In this document: in pieces, positions 9,408 through 20,973 of the stretch
Position numbering within the stretch: position 1 is the first letter of the stretch
Layout: the number at the start of each line of letters is the position of its first letter
Assembly: GCF_010015445.1 (NCBI RefSeq)
Contig: NC_053127.1
Coordinates: 8,185,276-8,249,275, forward strand
Length of the DNA stretch: 64,000 bases
Origin: Perca fluviatilis
Taxonomy: Eukaryota > Chordata > Actinopteri > Perciformes > Percidae
Reading direction: 5' to 3'
Position numbers and translations under genes: made by a program
Notes under the pieces: generated by a model
Seen by the model: the letters and a program-made list of their open reading frames with translations, nothing else
Databases searched by the model: none
Told to the model about the DNA's origin: nothing

Positions 9408-11690
9408 ACTCTCGTTCAACAGTGCTTGACCATTTAGAGCTTTGTAGGTCAGGAGAAGGCTTTTAAATTCAATCCTGGATTTTACAGGAAGCCAATGCAG
9501 AGAAACTAATACAGGAGAAATATAATCTCTTTTCTTTGTTATTGTCAGAACACGCGCTGCAGCATTCTGGATCAGCTGGAGAGTCTTAAGGGTTTTATTT
9601 GAGCATCCTGATAGTAGGGAATTACAGTAGTCCAGCCTGGAAGTAACAAATGCATTGACTAGTTTTTCAGCATCGTTTTGAGATAGGATGTTCCTAATTT
9701 TGGCAATGTTACGAAGGTGAAAAAAGGTTGTTCTTGAGGTTTGTTTTAAGTGGGCGTTAAAGGATATATCCTGATCAAAAATAACTCCTAGATTTCTGAC
9801 AGTAGTGCTGGAGGTCAGGGCAATACCATCCAGAGTAGCTATATCTTTGGATAATGAGTTTCGGAGGTGTTTAGGGCCCAGCACAATAACTTCAGTTTTG
9901 TCTGAGTTTAACATCAGAAAATTGTAGGTCATCCATGCTTTTATATCTTTGATGCATGCTTGGAGTTTAGTTAACTGGCTGGTTTCATCTGGCTTAATTG
10001 ATAGGTATAATTGGGTGTCATCCGCATAACAATGAAAGTTAATTGAATGTTTCCTAATAATATTGCCTAGGGGAAGCATAGGAATAGAATTGGTCCAAGC
10101 ACTGAGCCTTGAGGAACAGAAAAGTTTCGCCATGGCTAACTTTAGCCTTGGCGAAACTTTTGGAGGATTTATTGTTAACATTAACAAATTGATATCAATC
10201 AGATAAATAGGACCTAAACCAGCTTAGTGCGATTCCTTTAATGCCAACTAAGTGTTCCAGTCTCTGTAGCAGGATGGTATGGTCAATAGTGTTGAATGCA
10301 GCACTAAGATCTAGTAAAACAAGTATGGAGACAAGTCCTTTGTCTGCAGCAGTTAGAAGATTGTTAGTAATTTTCACCAGTGCCGTCTCTGTGCTATGAT
10401 GCTTTCTAAATCCTGACTGAAAGTCCTCAAATAAGCTATTGCTATGTAGAAAATCACATAACTGATTGGCGACTACCTTCTCAAGGATTTTGGAGAGGAA
10501 GGGGAGATTAGATATAGGTCTATAATTGGCTAAGACCTCAGGATCGAGGGTGGGTTTTTTCAGAAGAGGTTTTATTACAGCTACTTTAAATGACTGCGGT
10601 ACATAACCTGTTAATAAGGACATATTGATCATATCTAGTAATGAAGTGTTAACCATGGGTAGCGCTTCTTTAAGTAGCCTCGTTGGGATGGGGTCTAAAA
10701 GTGGTTACACACCAACCAGACGGCCAACCCTCGGCAGAAAAGCCAGTGGAAATGATCAGTCGCATCCCCGAGGTCCAAAAAACTGCCTCGGCACACACTG
10801 AGGTGACACCGACTTGAGAAACGTAATACGCCTTCATAGCAGCAGGCGGCGCTACTCTGTATTGTTGCCCAAGAAATGAAAACCGGCAGCTGATTGGATG
10901 AACATGTCACATGGGTTTGTTTTCTCCGTAAATTCAAAGCCAGACTGTCATGGCGGCCGTTCAGAATACGATCTCGTATTGTACTAAAATAGTTCACCGA
11001 AACATGTTTCTGAAAACATTTTAAGGCCGTGCAGTTCTTGAATCTGTCTTCATTTCAGCTCAACAAAGGTCAGTTTAAAAGATTTTCGTCAGATTTTGAG
11101 AGACTCTAGTCACCTCATTCCGCTCGCCATTTCCCGGTGAATCCTGACTGCCCTGTCCCCGACTGAACACATCAGGTCGGCCAAAATGAACGCTGACAGC
11201 CCCCCAAATGGACGACGGCACGGGACACACTGAACAGACTCAAGTCACTGACCTCGCCAGACTGTCCAACGGCCGATAATCGGCCCTGTGTGTCCCGGGC
11301 TTAAAAGACAGGTAGATGGCTTTGCTGAAGAGATCTTTAACAGTAGTTGTTGAAGGTTTATAGGGTAAAAGCAGTCTAAGTATATGTCAGGTCTTGTCGT
11401 TCTTTCTAGCAGTCCTGCATTTAAAGGTGAACCATTAGAAGTTGAGGGCAAAAGGTGATGAATTTTGTCTCTAATTGTAACAATTTTATCATTAAAGAAG
11501 CTCATGAAGTCGTCACTACTCAGAGCTATAGGAATAGATGGCTCAGTAGAGCTGTGGCTATCTGTCAGCCTGGCAGTGCTGAAAAGAAACCTTGGGTTGT
11601 TCTTATTTTCTTCTAATAAAATACAGCGGAAGTTTGACTTGGCAGCTAGCTTGTGAATTTCATCACTGGATCAATAAAGTCTCCTCTTTA
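9408..11690 (-). pseudogene. CR1/L2-like LINE reverse transcriptase, broken
   Basis: Read from 11690 downward, the segments are a pre-RT part (FFNDKIVTIRDKIH, near 11500), the RT start (NYRPISNLPFLSKILE), GFRKHHSTETAL, LDLSAAFNTIDH, the catalytic YADD box (near 10040), and a post-RT region (SRLDYCNSLLSG, NAAARVL, LHWLPV). Lesions: a 602-bp Harbinger-like MITE at 10700-11301, a frame break near 10130 caused by about 13 extra bases just before the conserved PQGS-x-LGP segment, and loss of the C-terminus and 3' end at 9408. The endonuclease half is absent. Clade assignment is by motif only. Confidence 0.8.
10700..11301. mobile_element. PIF/Harbinger-like MITE inside the LINE
   Basis: It interrupts the LINE frame between KPSTCLL and LLDPIPTR. 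Ends are AGTGGTTACACACC and the complement of AGCCCGGGACACAC, flanked by TAAA on both sides (10696-10699 and 11302-11305), consistent with the 3-bp TWA duplication of PIF/Harbinger. No coding capacity. Confidence 0.65.
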
Positions 11691-12427
11691 TCCACTTTAA
11701 TACATCATAGATTATTCATAATAGTTTGTATAATTAATATGAATATGCAAAGTAACTAAAGCTATACACATAAATAAGTAAAACGTACAATAGGCAAGTA
11801 GGAGAAAATGAAAATACTCAATTAAAAGTACCTTCTTGAGGCCTCAAGATACGATCTCGTGGCCACGAGATAATTCTTCTTCATATTTTATAGCCTATAT
11901 TTATACTTTTTACATGTATATTTGTCACAAAGTGGAGCCAGGCAGCCACAGTTTTCTTATGTTGTATATAGTGTGGTGTTTCGGGTGTTTTATTTTGAGG
12001 CCTCAAGATTATCTCGTGGCCACGAGATACTATCTTGAGGCCTCAAGATACTATCTCGTGGCCACAAGATAGTTATAATACATTTTTTTGACAAAGTGGG
12101 ACCAGGGGGGCTCCGTACAAAACACAAGCAAATTAAGAAAACATCTTCATTAATTTGACAACACATTGCACATGCATTCAGCAAACGCGCTGCAAATACA
12201 CACAACACAACCAAATACATAAACGCAGTGCAAATAAAAAACGATGCAAAAAGAAAAGCACACAAACCCCGAAAAAAGAAGCGATGCAAAAAGAAAAACA
12301 ACTTCATTAATTAGACAACACATGCGCAGCATTCCGCAAACATGCTGCAAATACACACAACACAACCAAATACATAAACGCACTGCGAATAAAAAACGTG
12401 GAGTCGAAAATCCAGCTGTTCCACTTA
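11691..12427. repeat. Palindrome cluster and direct-repeat pair
   Basis: At 11836-11875 and 12000-12072 two perfect palindromes recur: TATCTCGTGGCCACGAGATA and ATCTTGAGGCCTCAAGAT, three copies of each in full or nearly full form. A roughly 105-bp direct repeat follows (12140-12250 and 12298-12405), built on ACACAACACAACCAAATACATAAACG in both copies. This looks like the remains of fish MITEs; no gene seen. Confidence 0.6.
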
Positions 12428-12540
12428 AGCCTGGTTCACACGGGACGATTTTAAAATTTTCGGCCGATTTTCCAATCCCGTTTTCTGAAGTTGCAGGGCG
12501 TTTGCCCCTGTTGGCCACCGTACAGATCAGATGATGTAAA
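12428..12540. mobile_element. Truncated Harbinger-like MITE end
   Basis: It begins AGCCTGGTTCACACGGGACG after TTA (12425-12427), resembling the end of the MITE at 11301. The other end is not found. It lies immediately upstream of the presumed lectin leader exon and so may overlap its promoter. Confidence 0.45.
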
Positions 12541-12603
12541 GAGGATGTGCATTTCACTTCCTTCACTTCTGCTCTCTGACTGACTGGTGTGACATTCAAG
12601 ACT
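12541..12603 (+). other. Probable non-coding first exon of the lectin gene
   Basis: A GACT|GTAAGT donor at 12604 follows a pyrimidine-rich leader-like stretch. The coding exon at 14195 begins directly after a good acceptor (TTTTTGTTTCAG), so an upstream leader exon is required. Its 5' end is not known. Confidence 0.4.
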
Positions 12604-12703
12604 GTAAGTACTCTGATGGATTCATATGTAGATTACTGAGCAAGAGTAGTTTAACGCAGAGTTGTTGCACGATGCTGTTAAATCTGTTTATAATAGGTAC
12701 ATC

Positions 12704-13849
12704 CAGTGGTGTAGTCTACGTGATACGCAGGTACATACGCAGTAAACCCACTAAGAAATCTCCAGGATTTCCATATACCCACTTAAAAATGTGCAATGAT
12801 ACGCAACAACATAGTTTTGTGAGAGAACTTTCACTTCAGATATTTGTATTCACAAATATGGGGTTAAGTAACGTGACAGCAAACTAAACTTAACACTGCA
12901 GAACATGCAGAGAGACTTTTCTCATCTTTTATCGACCCGCTGTGCGCAGTGCGTAGTGTGTGCGTAGCGACCGCGCCCAAATGCCATACTTGTGCGCTGG
13001 TGAGTGCGTCAAGCCAGCATTTGTGTGTGTGGGGAGTGGGTGAAGTGAGAGAGTGACGGCGATTAGCTTCGGAGCGAGTAGCGACTCTACAGTCATAGTG
13101 AGAGAAACAAAGTGTCTCCTCTGTGTTTTCTGACCACGGTGGGAAATGATTTCACGTTGTTTATGGAGAAGGAGAACCAGGATTTTATGCACGACTATAA
13201 AATGGGCTTACACGCAGAGGGGTCTGCGGGGCTACGCCGTTGATTTTACGCACGACTATAAAATGGCGGTATCCTCCCTTCACCGCACATTTAAGACAAA
13301 TATAAGAAGCGTATTTTATTTTGTCCTTGTTGCTTTGTGGTCAACTTTTGTGATCCAGGCTGAGGTCCCTGATGTGAAAGCCCCCTTATTGCTTTATATT
13401 CCATTATATTTTTCATATATTTTGAATTTCATCTGTGTTTTCCTTCTCATAGGATAAATAAAGGTATTCCCACCATACATTGGTGCATGAAAGTGTATCA
13501 GAACGCAGGAAATTAAGTCTTTGACGTTCAAAATAACCCTGGGGGAGAAATTACTCTTAGGACGTATCATCATCAGTTTTTCTGATTGGCCTTTATAGAG
13601 AACACAAACCAATGGTTTACTACACATGTATTGGATTTTAGATACTCATTTTTAAATTTAGTTTTTCAATTAACTTTATGGATTAATACAATTTGCAGGG
13701 CACCACCTCGTTTTAAGAGCCGAAGGAGCTCAGATTGAATGGATTAAATCTAAAGTATAACTTAATGTGATATCCCTTCAATTTCTTCAGCATTGTCCCA
13801 TTAAAAGATATAATGAAATGTGAGGGGTATACTCACTTTTGTGAGATAC

Positions 13850-13891
<42 letters not shown>

Positions 13892-13947
13892 CATACATAC
13901 ATATGTGGTACAGTATACCCATTACAATACATTAGACTACACCACTG
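12704..13947. mobile_element. hAT-type element in lectin intron 1
   Basis: TIRs CAGTGGTGTAGTC and its complement are flanked by a perfect 8-bp duplication GGTACATC (12696-12703 and 13948-13955), diagnostic of hAT. Inside lie a fragment related to the element at 31557-32333 (about 12950-13160, opposite orientation), a 500-bp repeat also present at 15409-15905, a Tc1-like end (GTATACTCACTTTTGTGAG near 13830) and a (TA)n tract at 13857-13888. The host intron carries a roughly 100-bp duplication on the two sides (12610-12700 and 13950-14065). Confidence 0.8.
13263..13765. repeat. 500-bp direct repeat, copy 1
   Basis: Nearly the same as 15409-15905. This copy lacks two short blocks present in copy 2 (one after TTACTCTTAG, one in the right half). 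It lies within the hAT element. Family unknown. Confidence 0.75.
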
Positions 13948-14198
13948 GGTACATCAATGGATGGATTCATACATTTCTGTGCAAGAGTAGTTTCATGCAT
14001 GAAGGAGTTATTGCAGTTTGATGTTAAATATGTGCTGTTTACTTTAAGTTTATAATTGGTGCATAATACGTATTGTGGGTATAAACAAGGGGGGAAATAA
14101 CTACTATTCATATTTGGAAACCAATGCACAAAACACGTTTTCAATGCATTTTCAGTGTTGGATAGACACAGCAAAGAATTTCTTTTTGTTTCAGAATC

Positions 14199-14709
14199 AT
14201 GAGCAGGAACTTCTTGTCCAAAAACGATGAGCTTCGCAAGGGAGACTTTCTGATTTCCAACAACGGGGAGTATAAGGCTATCTTCCAGGTGAGTAACTCC
14301 GAATATTTGTGCACTCCAAACATTTACAGTATAAATATGCATTATACATATTCACTGGTCAGTGTAAAAAGTAAATGCAAAAGGGAGCAAGTGTTTGAAG
14401 ATGTACACTCTGATAGTCATCAAATGTCTCTGTTTCTGCCTGCAGGGTGATGGTAACTTTGTCATCTACGGCTGGAAGCCTGTGTGGGCGTCTGACACTT
14501 GTGGTTCAGACGCTTTCCGCCTGTGCATGCAGGGTGACTGCAACCTGGTCATGTACAACAAGGTTGGCGGTGCCAACTGGCAAACAAACTCCCACAATCC
14601 AGGAGGTTGCAACATGTGCCGTCTTCATTTGACCGATGATGGCAAACTGGTGGTGTACAGGGAAAGTGATGAAATTTGGAGCTCTGCTAACTCCACAGGC
14701 AGGAAATGA
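14199..14709 (+). CDS. Mannose-binding B-type (monocot-like) lectin, fish skin-lectin family
   Basis: Two coding exons, 14199-14288 and 14446-14709 (GT/AG borders, phase 0), encode 117 aa. The single B_lectin (beta-prism II) domain has three Q-x-D-x-N-x-V-x-Y sugar sites: 30-38 (QGDGNFVIY, its Gln being the last codon of the first coding exon), 59-67 (QGDCNLVMY), and a degenerate third at 93-101 with Thr for Gln and Lys for Asn. Cys at 49, 57, 62, 85 and 88 could form disulfides. No signal peptide is seen. Relatives in fish are pufflectin- and plumieribetin-like mucus lectins that bind mannose on microbes; that role is known for the family and inferred here. Length matches the family. The start is the first ATG after the acceptor at 14194. 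The reading frame is intact. Confidence 0.9.
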
Positions 14710-14780
14710 TGTCATGACATGCCTATTAAAATGGAAGGCTTTGCAAAGAAAAGTCATCTCTGGATGGCAGCTTGAATTAC

Positions 14781-14818
14781 AATAAACCTGCCAGCCATGT
14801 AATCTGTAATCAAATAAA
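14781..14818 (+). terminator. PolyA signals of the lectin gene
   Basis: AATAAA at 14781-14786 and 14813-14818, 72 and 104 bp after the stop codon. Confidence 0.7.
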
Positions 14819-14822
14819 AACA

Positions 14823-15408
14823 CATTTTCACAATGTATAAATGTGTTTCTCTTCTCTTTGTACTTGGTTCTTGGTACTTTGTACTGGCTATGTTAAACAG
14901 TTTTACTGTGATGCAGATGTCTTGGTAAAGAGCACTAGTAGTTTTTGGGGGTTTTGTGTCCAGAAAAAAAGGGAAAGTAGAAAAAGGATGAAGAGATAAA
15001 TCGGAGAACTTGAGTGCACTTCACTCAAACAAAACTTGTACTACTTTATACCTAAATGTCTTACTTTAGAAACATTCTAATAAACTAAAATATAAACAGA
15101 AAACAAAACAAAGGCATCATCGCTTAAAAGGGTTTGGTGAGTTTCCCTTCAAGTGAAAAGTTTACTTTCTGTGGTCTGTGCTTTAGAGACAGACAGACAT
15201 TCATTTATTTACTTATGCACAAAATACATACATTTGATTCACTTGTCCAGAATACAAAAATGTTCTTGTTGCATGTCAGTTGAACCACCATCTACAGCAA
15301 CCATAAAGAAAGATGAGCTGAAGGTGTTTGCTTATCAAATGTATAATTATAATTATTCAAATTACTGTTTAGATTACCGCGCTCAAATGCTCCACCTACA
15401 CTAACGCC
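14823..15408. other. Lectin downstream region
   Basis: AT-rich; no gene or repeat family recognised. Confidence 0.4.
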
Positions 15409-15905
15409 GGTATCCTCCCTTCACCGCACATTTAAGACAAATATAAGTAGCCTATTTTACTTTGTCCTTGTTGCTTTGTGGTCAACTTTTGTGATCCAGG
15501 CTGAGGTCCCTGATGTGAAAGCCCCCTTACTGCTTTATATTCCATTATATTTTTGATATATTTTGAATGTTATCTGTGTTTTCCTTCTCATAGGATGAAT
15601 AAAGGTATTCCCACCATACATTGGTGCATGAAAGTGTATCAGAACGCAGGAAATGAAGTCTTTGACGTTCAAAATAACCCTGGGGGAGAAATTACTCTTA
15701 GCGCTGCACGTCAGCACGTATCATCATCAGTTTTTCTAATTGGCCTTTATAGAGAACACGAATGTAGCGTGAACCAATGGTTTACTATACAAACTTTATT
15801 TTTTCAATTGACTTTATGGATTAATACAATTTGCACTCGTAAAATATAGGGCACCACCTCATTTTAAGAGGCGAAGGAGCTCAGATTGAATGGATTAAAT
15901 TTAAA
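15409..15905. repeat. 500-bp direct repeat, copy 2
   Basis: Same orientation as 13263-13765 and about 2.1 kb downstream; the two bracket the lectin coding exons. An open frame on + (15553-15849) and one on - (15535-15717) are partly shared by both copies but match nothing I know. Confidence 0.75.
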
Positions 15906-16200
15906 GTATAACTTCATGTAATCACACTTTACCCAAAAGGCCCATTCTGATCCAGAATTGTTTATATACTGTATATATATAAAAACAGGTGGTTGCCAAA
16001 AGGGGGCAACCAGACACCACGAAATGCTTGCCAATTGACTCAATCTGGTTGCCAAGGGCAACAGTTACTGTCAAGCCCTGGGGAGGGAGGGATGTTGGCA
16101 GATTCCTGGGAGAGGCTGTTACTGGGCGCCTGCAGCCTCCCTCCTATTTAAGGCTATTTTAGATTTTTAGGGAGGTTGAGGATGGGCAAAACATTTATTT
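15906..16200. other. Unclassified repeat-like stretch
   Basis: Contains a GGTTGCCAA-x-GGCAACC motif twice (about 15990-16065). A related stretch recurs at 18985-19035. A TATTTAAGG box lies near 16145. Together with an AATAAAG-containing stretch at 19090-19165 this could be a solo LTR split by later insertions, but that is weak. Confidence 0.3.
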
Positions 16201-16515
16201 TAGAGCTGAAACTAATGATTATTTTCATTGTCGATTCATTTGTCGTTTATTTTCTCAATTAATTGATTAATTATTAGATCTATAAAATGTCAGAAAAATG
16301 TGGATCAGTGTTTCCCAAAGCCCAAGATAACGTCCTCAAATGTCTTGTTTGGTCCATAACTCAAAGCTATTAAGTTTACTTTCACAGAGTGAAGAAACAG
16401 AGAATTTGAAATAGTTTTTTCATAAAACAATGACTCAAACCAATTAATTGATTATCAAAATAGTTGCAGATTAATTTAATAGTTGACAAGTAATTGTTTA
16501 ATCTTTGCAGCTCTA
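16201..16515 (+). mobile_element. Fish MITE, GCTGAAACTAATGATTA family, copy 1
   Basis: Starts TAGAGCTGAAACTAATGATT and ends CTTTGCAGCTCT, with the shared interior TCAGTGTTTCCCAAAGCCCA. Other copies are at 28441-28672 (reverse) and 48595-48912. Confidence 0.75.
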
Positions 16516-16576
16516 ATTTATTTTAAAGTGTTCAAATTATGCTCATTTTCAGGTTCATAATTGTATTTTTTTTTCG

Positions 16577-16625
<49 letters not shown>
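16516..16625. repeat. MITE end fragment plus (TA)n
   Basis: 16516-16570 matches the reverse-complement end of the 20409-20973 element (CTCATTTTCAGGTTCATAAT). A (TA)n tract follows at about 16578-16622. Confidence 0.6.
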
Positions 16626-16626
<1 letters not shown>

Positions 16627-18420
16627 AATAATACATTTCAAATTTCAAACAGTAGCTCGTACTCATGCAAGCCATTTGGCTACTGCGTCCGCTTCCACAC
16701 ACACGCGTTTGCCTTGAAAAGATACATGCAATGCAATTAACGGCTCATGTTAAAATCCGGTGACAATATGGTACCGGTGCCCGGTATCTAGCAGACGAAA
16801 TAGCAACAGTGATTTCGGTGCCTCATTATGCTGCCACCTAAATGTCTGCGCTGCTCTCTGACGCTCCGAAACCCACGTTAGAGGCTATAGAAGAATCGCT
16901 GCATGTCACGCTACTTAACACTAATAACACATTACACAGAAGGTAACGTTAGCCTAGCATTAGCTACAGTAGTAACTGGATTAAACACGGTTAAAATTCT
17001 GACAGTTAAACGGTGTAAAAGTGTGTCTGTATTTCACTGTAGAGGATTCTAACACCGGCAGTAAAGCTATGAGCTAATAGACACACACTAGCACTTGGTC
17101 ACTGCTGTTGTCTGAAAAACAACACAGACGGGACAAAATGTTGTGTTTACTGGTAAACTAAACCTGTTTGAGTGGTGATTCACTCGGATCTTTCACCCGA
17201 CTCTTTAAATTAACTCATTAGTTGTGAGTCTCTGGTATCATTAACTGGGATCAGTTGAGTCCTACTACAATTCAATCTAAAATGATAACAGCGTTACAAC
17301 ATTATCTACTACTAGTCCTAGCCATCTTAGCCGCCAAAAGCTTTATAACTTACAATTTCCTAGGCAACCACAACTCCACAAGTCAACTCAAGCGACTGAG
17401 TGAGCAGAGAGACAGTCCGAGATAACAGGTTATAGGAACTTCCCGACCTGCAGACTCAGAGCCGGAAACATCGCAAGCTCACAGACCATGGGACTCACTC
17501 GAGACTCGTGAGTTGTCGATGAGTTCTCGCATGAGTCAGTCAATCGCGCGAATCAGCCGGCTACGTTGTCATGAGTGGATCTGTAGCAGACGAGTGAGTG
17601 AAGTCTCTCCTCAAGCTCAGGGTGAAGAGCAACTCAACAACAAAAGCCATTCTTTCACTTCTGAAATAACATACAATGTTCTGCACGTAGCCTAGCTAGG
17701 CCTACTGTAGGTTTGGTGTATAAATGCAATATGTTAAAATGCAATTAGGTCGAGCAGACAGGCAAAATCATTGCAAGCTCGCTTCGGCTTGCCTATAGAT
17801 GTAGCATATCAAAATTAGGTCGATCGATTAAGAAAAATAATAATAATTTATTCACTGCTGGCATTTCTCCATTCCTGTTTCTATGTCTACATTGAAAGCC
17901 TATATATTGCTTAGGCTACACTAAGTTAAGACAATACATAAACAGTCTTTCTCAAAATGCTTTCTTTCCCATGACTAAATGGCTCTCCTATGAGCAGCTG
18001 CATGAGGTGGCGAGTAGGACTGAGTTTCCATGGCGATTTAGCAATACTGACTCAAGTGACTCGCACAACCCGGATCAGTTTAGTGAGTGACTCAGAATAA
18101 CCAGAATCCTTAAAAGGAATCGAGTTTGCCAGGCCTATTGGTAAACTGGTACACCTCGTGGTGCATTTAAAGTTATTGTAAAATATGTACCCTTTTCTCA
18201 TCTGTTTTTTTTCTTTTAACAGCAGTTTACTGGTGAAAAAAGTTATTATTGTTAAAAGTTATTATTACATTTTTAATAATCATTTAAATTCCACACTTTT
18301 TTGTGCTGATCCAAAAATTTATCCGATTCGTGACTCAAAACAGTGATCCGATCCGTGACTTTTGTGATCCTTTTCACCCCTATTTGAGAGGGATGGGAAA
18401 TTATATTTTGAGCCATTTCT
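16626..18420. other. Unclassified, GAGTC/GACTC-rich region
   Basis: No coding frame of note. 17165-17620 and 18000-18130 are rich in GACTC and GAGTC words, suggesting an old repeat interrupted by other sequence. Confidence 0.3.
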
Positions 18421-18890
18421 TAAGGTTGCAGGAGAATGGCGAACCCAAAATGCAGAGACAGAAACAGTGGTTCGTTTGAAGATTTAATATAACGGAAAAA
18501 TACAAACAAAAGGAGTCCTGAAAATGCAGGCAAAAAGTAATCCAACATGAAGACTGAGACAAAATATAAAAACAAAGCAACCAGGAACACTAAGCATAAT
18601 AGGGAGGACTAAAACTCACGCAAACCAAACAGGAACACAATACACAAGGATCTGACACAAGACAAGGGGAAACACAAGAATAAATACAGAGGGCAACGAG
18701 GTAACAAGAGGCAGGTGATACAAGGGCTGGGAAACAGGTGAAAAACAGGCAATCACAAGAGCAGGAAAACCAAAAGACAGGAAGTAAAACAAGACCCGAC
18801 AAGACAGAAAACCAGACCGTCAAAATAAAACAGGAAACAGAGCAAATTACAAAACAGAAAAACACCAAAACCATAACACCATTCTCTTAT
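18421..18890 (-). repeat. Unclassified interspersed repeat (A/C-rich on +)
   Basis: Characteristic words (GGGCTGGGAAACAGGTGAAA, ACAGGAAGTAAAACAAGAC) that I associate with a common fish interspersed repeat; class uncertain. Open frames on both strands reflect low complexity. Confidence 0.4.
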
Positions 18891-19387
18891 TGTTACATTA
18901 TTCAAATGTGTGGTATAGTTTCATAAGAAATGAATTGCTCTAAATATAGGCAGTTTAAAACATGGTAACCGTATTGTCAATTTCGGCAACCAAAAGCTGA
19001 TGCCTGGTTGCCAAGCCGGCAACCACTTTATAAAGTTAGCGTTGAGCCCTGCTCCCTCCTCTGCACTCTGTTCCTCTCCAGCCTCCACAGGAAGAATAAA
19101 GCCTTGTTACCAGAGAAAATAAGCAAAGGAGGCTGTTTTCGTTCGGTATCCGTACACAAACACAACACTTCAACAAGATGCATGTTAGGACATTACATAA
19201 ATGGCAGATCTTCTCCTAATGACTGAATTTATTTCCTTTTTTTGTGAATGATGGCACTAGTGAGTTCCTTCAAATGTCAAAGAAATACTTTGACATTTAG
19301 GGAAATAATTATATTCTTTTATGTGATTAATGTTTGATGCTGTACTGGTTTGATTTTTCTTTTTCTTCTTTAAATGTTTTTTATAAA

Positions 19388-19435
19388 TTTTGTAAGGCGT
19401 CCTTGAGTGTCATGAAAGGCGCCTTTAAATAAAAT

Positions 19436-19466
<31 letters not shown>
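19388..19466 (+). repeat. SINE/LINE 3' tail with (ATT)n
   Basis: GTAAGGCGTCCTTGAGTGTC ... GGCGCCTTTAAATAAAATG followed by about nine ATT units, the usual 3' end of a fish retroposon. The body is missing. Confidence 0.6.
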
Positions 19467-19468
<2 letters not shown>

Positions 19469-20021
19469 CTTTTATTGGGTTAGATGAGAAGATTGATACC
19501 ACTATGCTGAGTATGGAGCCACAGCCAGAAAGGCAGTTAGCTTAGCTTAGCATAAAGACCGGAAACAGGTGTAAACAGCTAGCCTGGCTCTTCTCAAGCT
19601 CAATAATTAACTTGTTGCATCTCCATACAAAAAACCTCAGTCTGGATTAACACAAGTACATTTCCAGGATAACTGGCTCCTGTTGCTCTCTGTGTGTTGC
19701 CGTTCTCAAAATCCCTTCGCTACGAGAAACAACAACATACTTCAAGCTAGCAAGCTACACGCTGAAAATGGCAAGTTTTGAACAAAAAAAACACACGGTG
19801 ATACACTGGTAAGAGATAATGAGGTTTAACCATGTATCTAGCTAATTTAAATAGCTCACGTTACTGTTTATTATGAACAGTTAATTTAATTTAATATTGT
19901 ATGTGGCGTTTTCTTTTGCAGGGTGCAAATGTTCCAAAATAAGTTCCTTCTCAAAACTATTTTGCAGAGCCACCGTCTCTGCGTCCAGAGCTTAGCGCCG
20001 CCCAGGACGATTGTGATTGAT
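19467..20021. repeat. Fragment with GCTTAGCATAAAG motif, otherwise unassigned
   Basis: 19535-19570 carries TTAGCTTAGCTTAGCATAAAG, a motif of a common fish MITE also present (reversed) at 32440-32465 and 32945. A stretch near 19685-19730 recurs at 49935-49975. No gene. Confidence 0.4.
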
Positions 20022-20025
20022 TTAA

Positions 20026-20404
20026 AGCAACACTAAAGCACTTTTCCCGCTCCAGTCCCCCTACAGGTTGGAAGCGGAACTGTCCATTACCGCTGTCGTA
20101 ATGTCTCATTATGTCTCATTCGAACTACAGATCTGCTACCTGATCTGGCAAAACGTGCACCAAAATAATGTACCTTAAAATAATGTTTCCAAAATCGTTT
20201 TCTTTGCTCATCAACTCATAACAGGGTCAATGGCACTTCTGCATTCGCTTTGCGCCCCTCTACCGGCTATAACCGCACTATGCAAGTTTGCCACATCAGG
20301 TAGTGGATCTGTAGTTCGAAGGAGACATAATGAGACATTACGACAGCGGTAATGGAAAATTCCGCTTTCAACCTATAGGGGGACCGAAGTGCTTTAGTGT
20401 TGCT
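20026..20404. mobile_element. TTAA-flanked foldback MITE
   Basis: 379 bp. Arms are reverse complements, for example 20026-20150 against 20280-20404, with ends AGCAACACTAAAGCA. TTAA lies on both sides (20022-20025 and 20405-20408). Confidence 0.8.
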
Positions 20405-20408
20405 TTAA

Positions 20409-20973
20409 AGTGCTCATATTATGCTTTTTGGCTTTTTCCCCTTTCCTTTATTGTGGTATATATAATTTTTTAGGTTTACAAAGTGAAAAAGCCCAAAGTC
20501 CCCCCCCCAAAGGGACTTACCATCTCCAACAGAAAACACTGTTCACCAACTGCTCCAAACAGCTCTATTGTAGTCCAGCCTTTACTTCAGAGACAAACCT
20601 GGTCACTTTGTAACACACGTTATAATGCTCACCTAGCTGCTAGCGTGACACGACCTCATACTCTGCTTCTGACTGGCTAGTAGTCCTTACCTAGGTACTG
20701 TCAGGGCACGCCCTCATACTCTGCTTCTGACTGGCTAGTAGTCCTTACCTAGCTACTGCGCATGTGCGACTCCCAAAAAAGATGGAACAGAAGTGTGATG
20801 CCTCACTCTGTAGCTAAAACAGAGAGCTCAACACACAGGGTGAAAAGAGGAGCTGCAGCAATGTGCAGTACAACAATAATTTGGTGTTTTCTGAAAATTA
20901 AACCATTTAAACCTATTCTGGTACAACCTCTAAATACAATTATGAACCTGAAAATGAGCATAATATGAGCACT
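20409..20973. mobile_element. TTAA-flanked MITE, AGTGCTCATATTATG family
   Basis: Ends AGTGCTCATATTATG and its complement, TTAA at 20405-20408 and 20974-20977. It shares the left TTAA with the preceding element. An internal roughly 65-bp tandem duplication lies at about 20645-20760. Confidence 0.8.

Noticed and set aside
18590..18926. Hydrophobic - strand frame of 94 codons resembling a membrane protein
   Set aside because: It comes from a low-complexity CA/GA-rich interspersed repeat; no conserved features.
16060..19165. Solo LTR split by later insertions (TATTTAAGG near 16145 and AATAAAG near 19095)
   Set aside because: The two halves cannot be joined by a clear target duplication; kept only as a remark.
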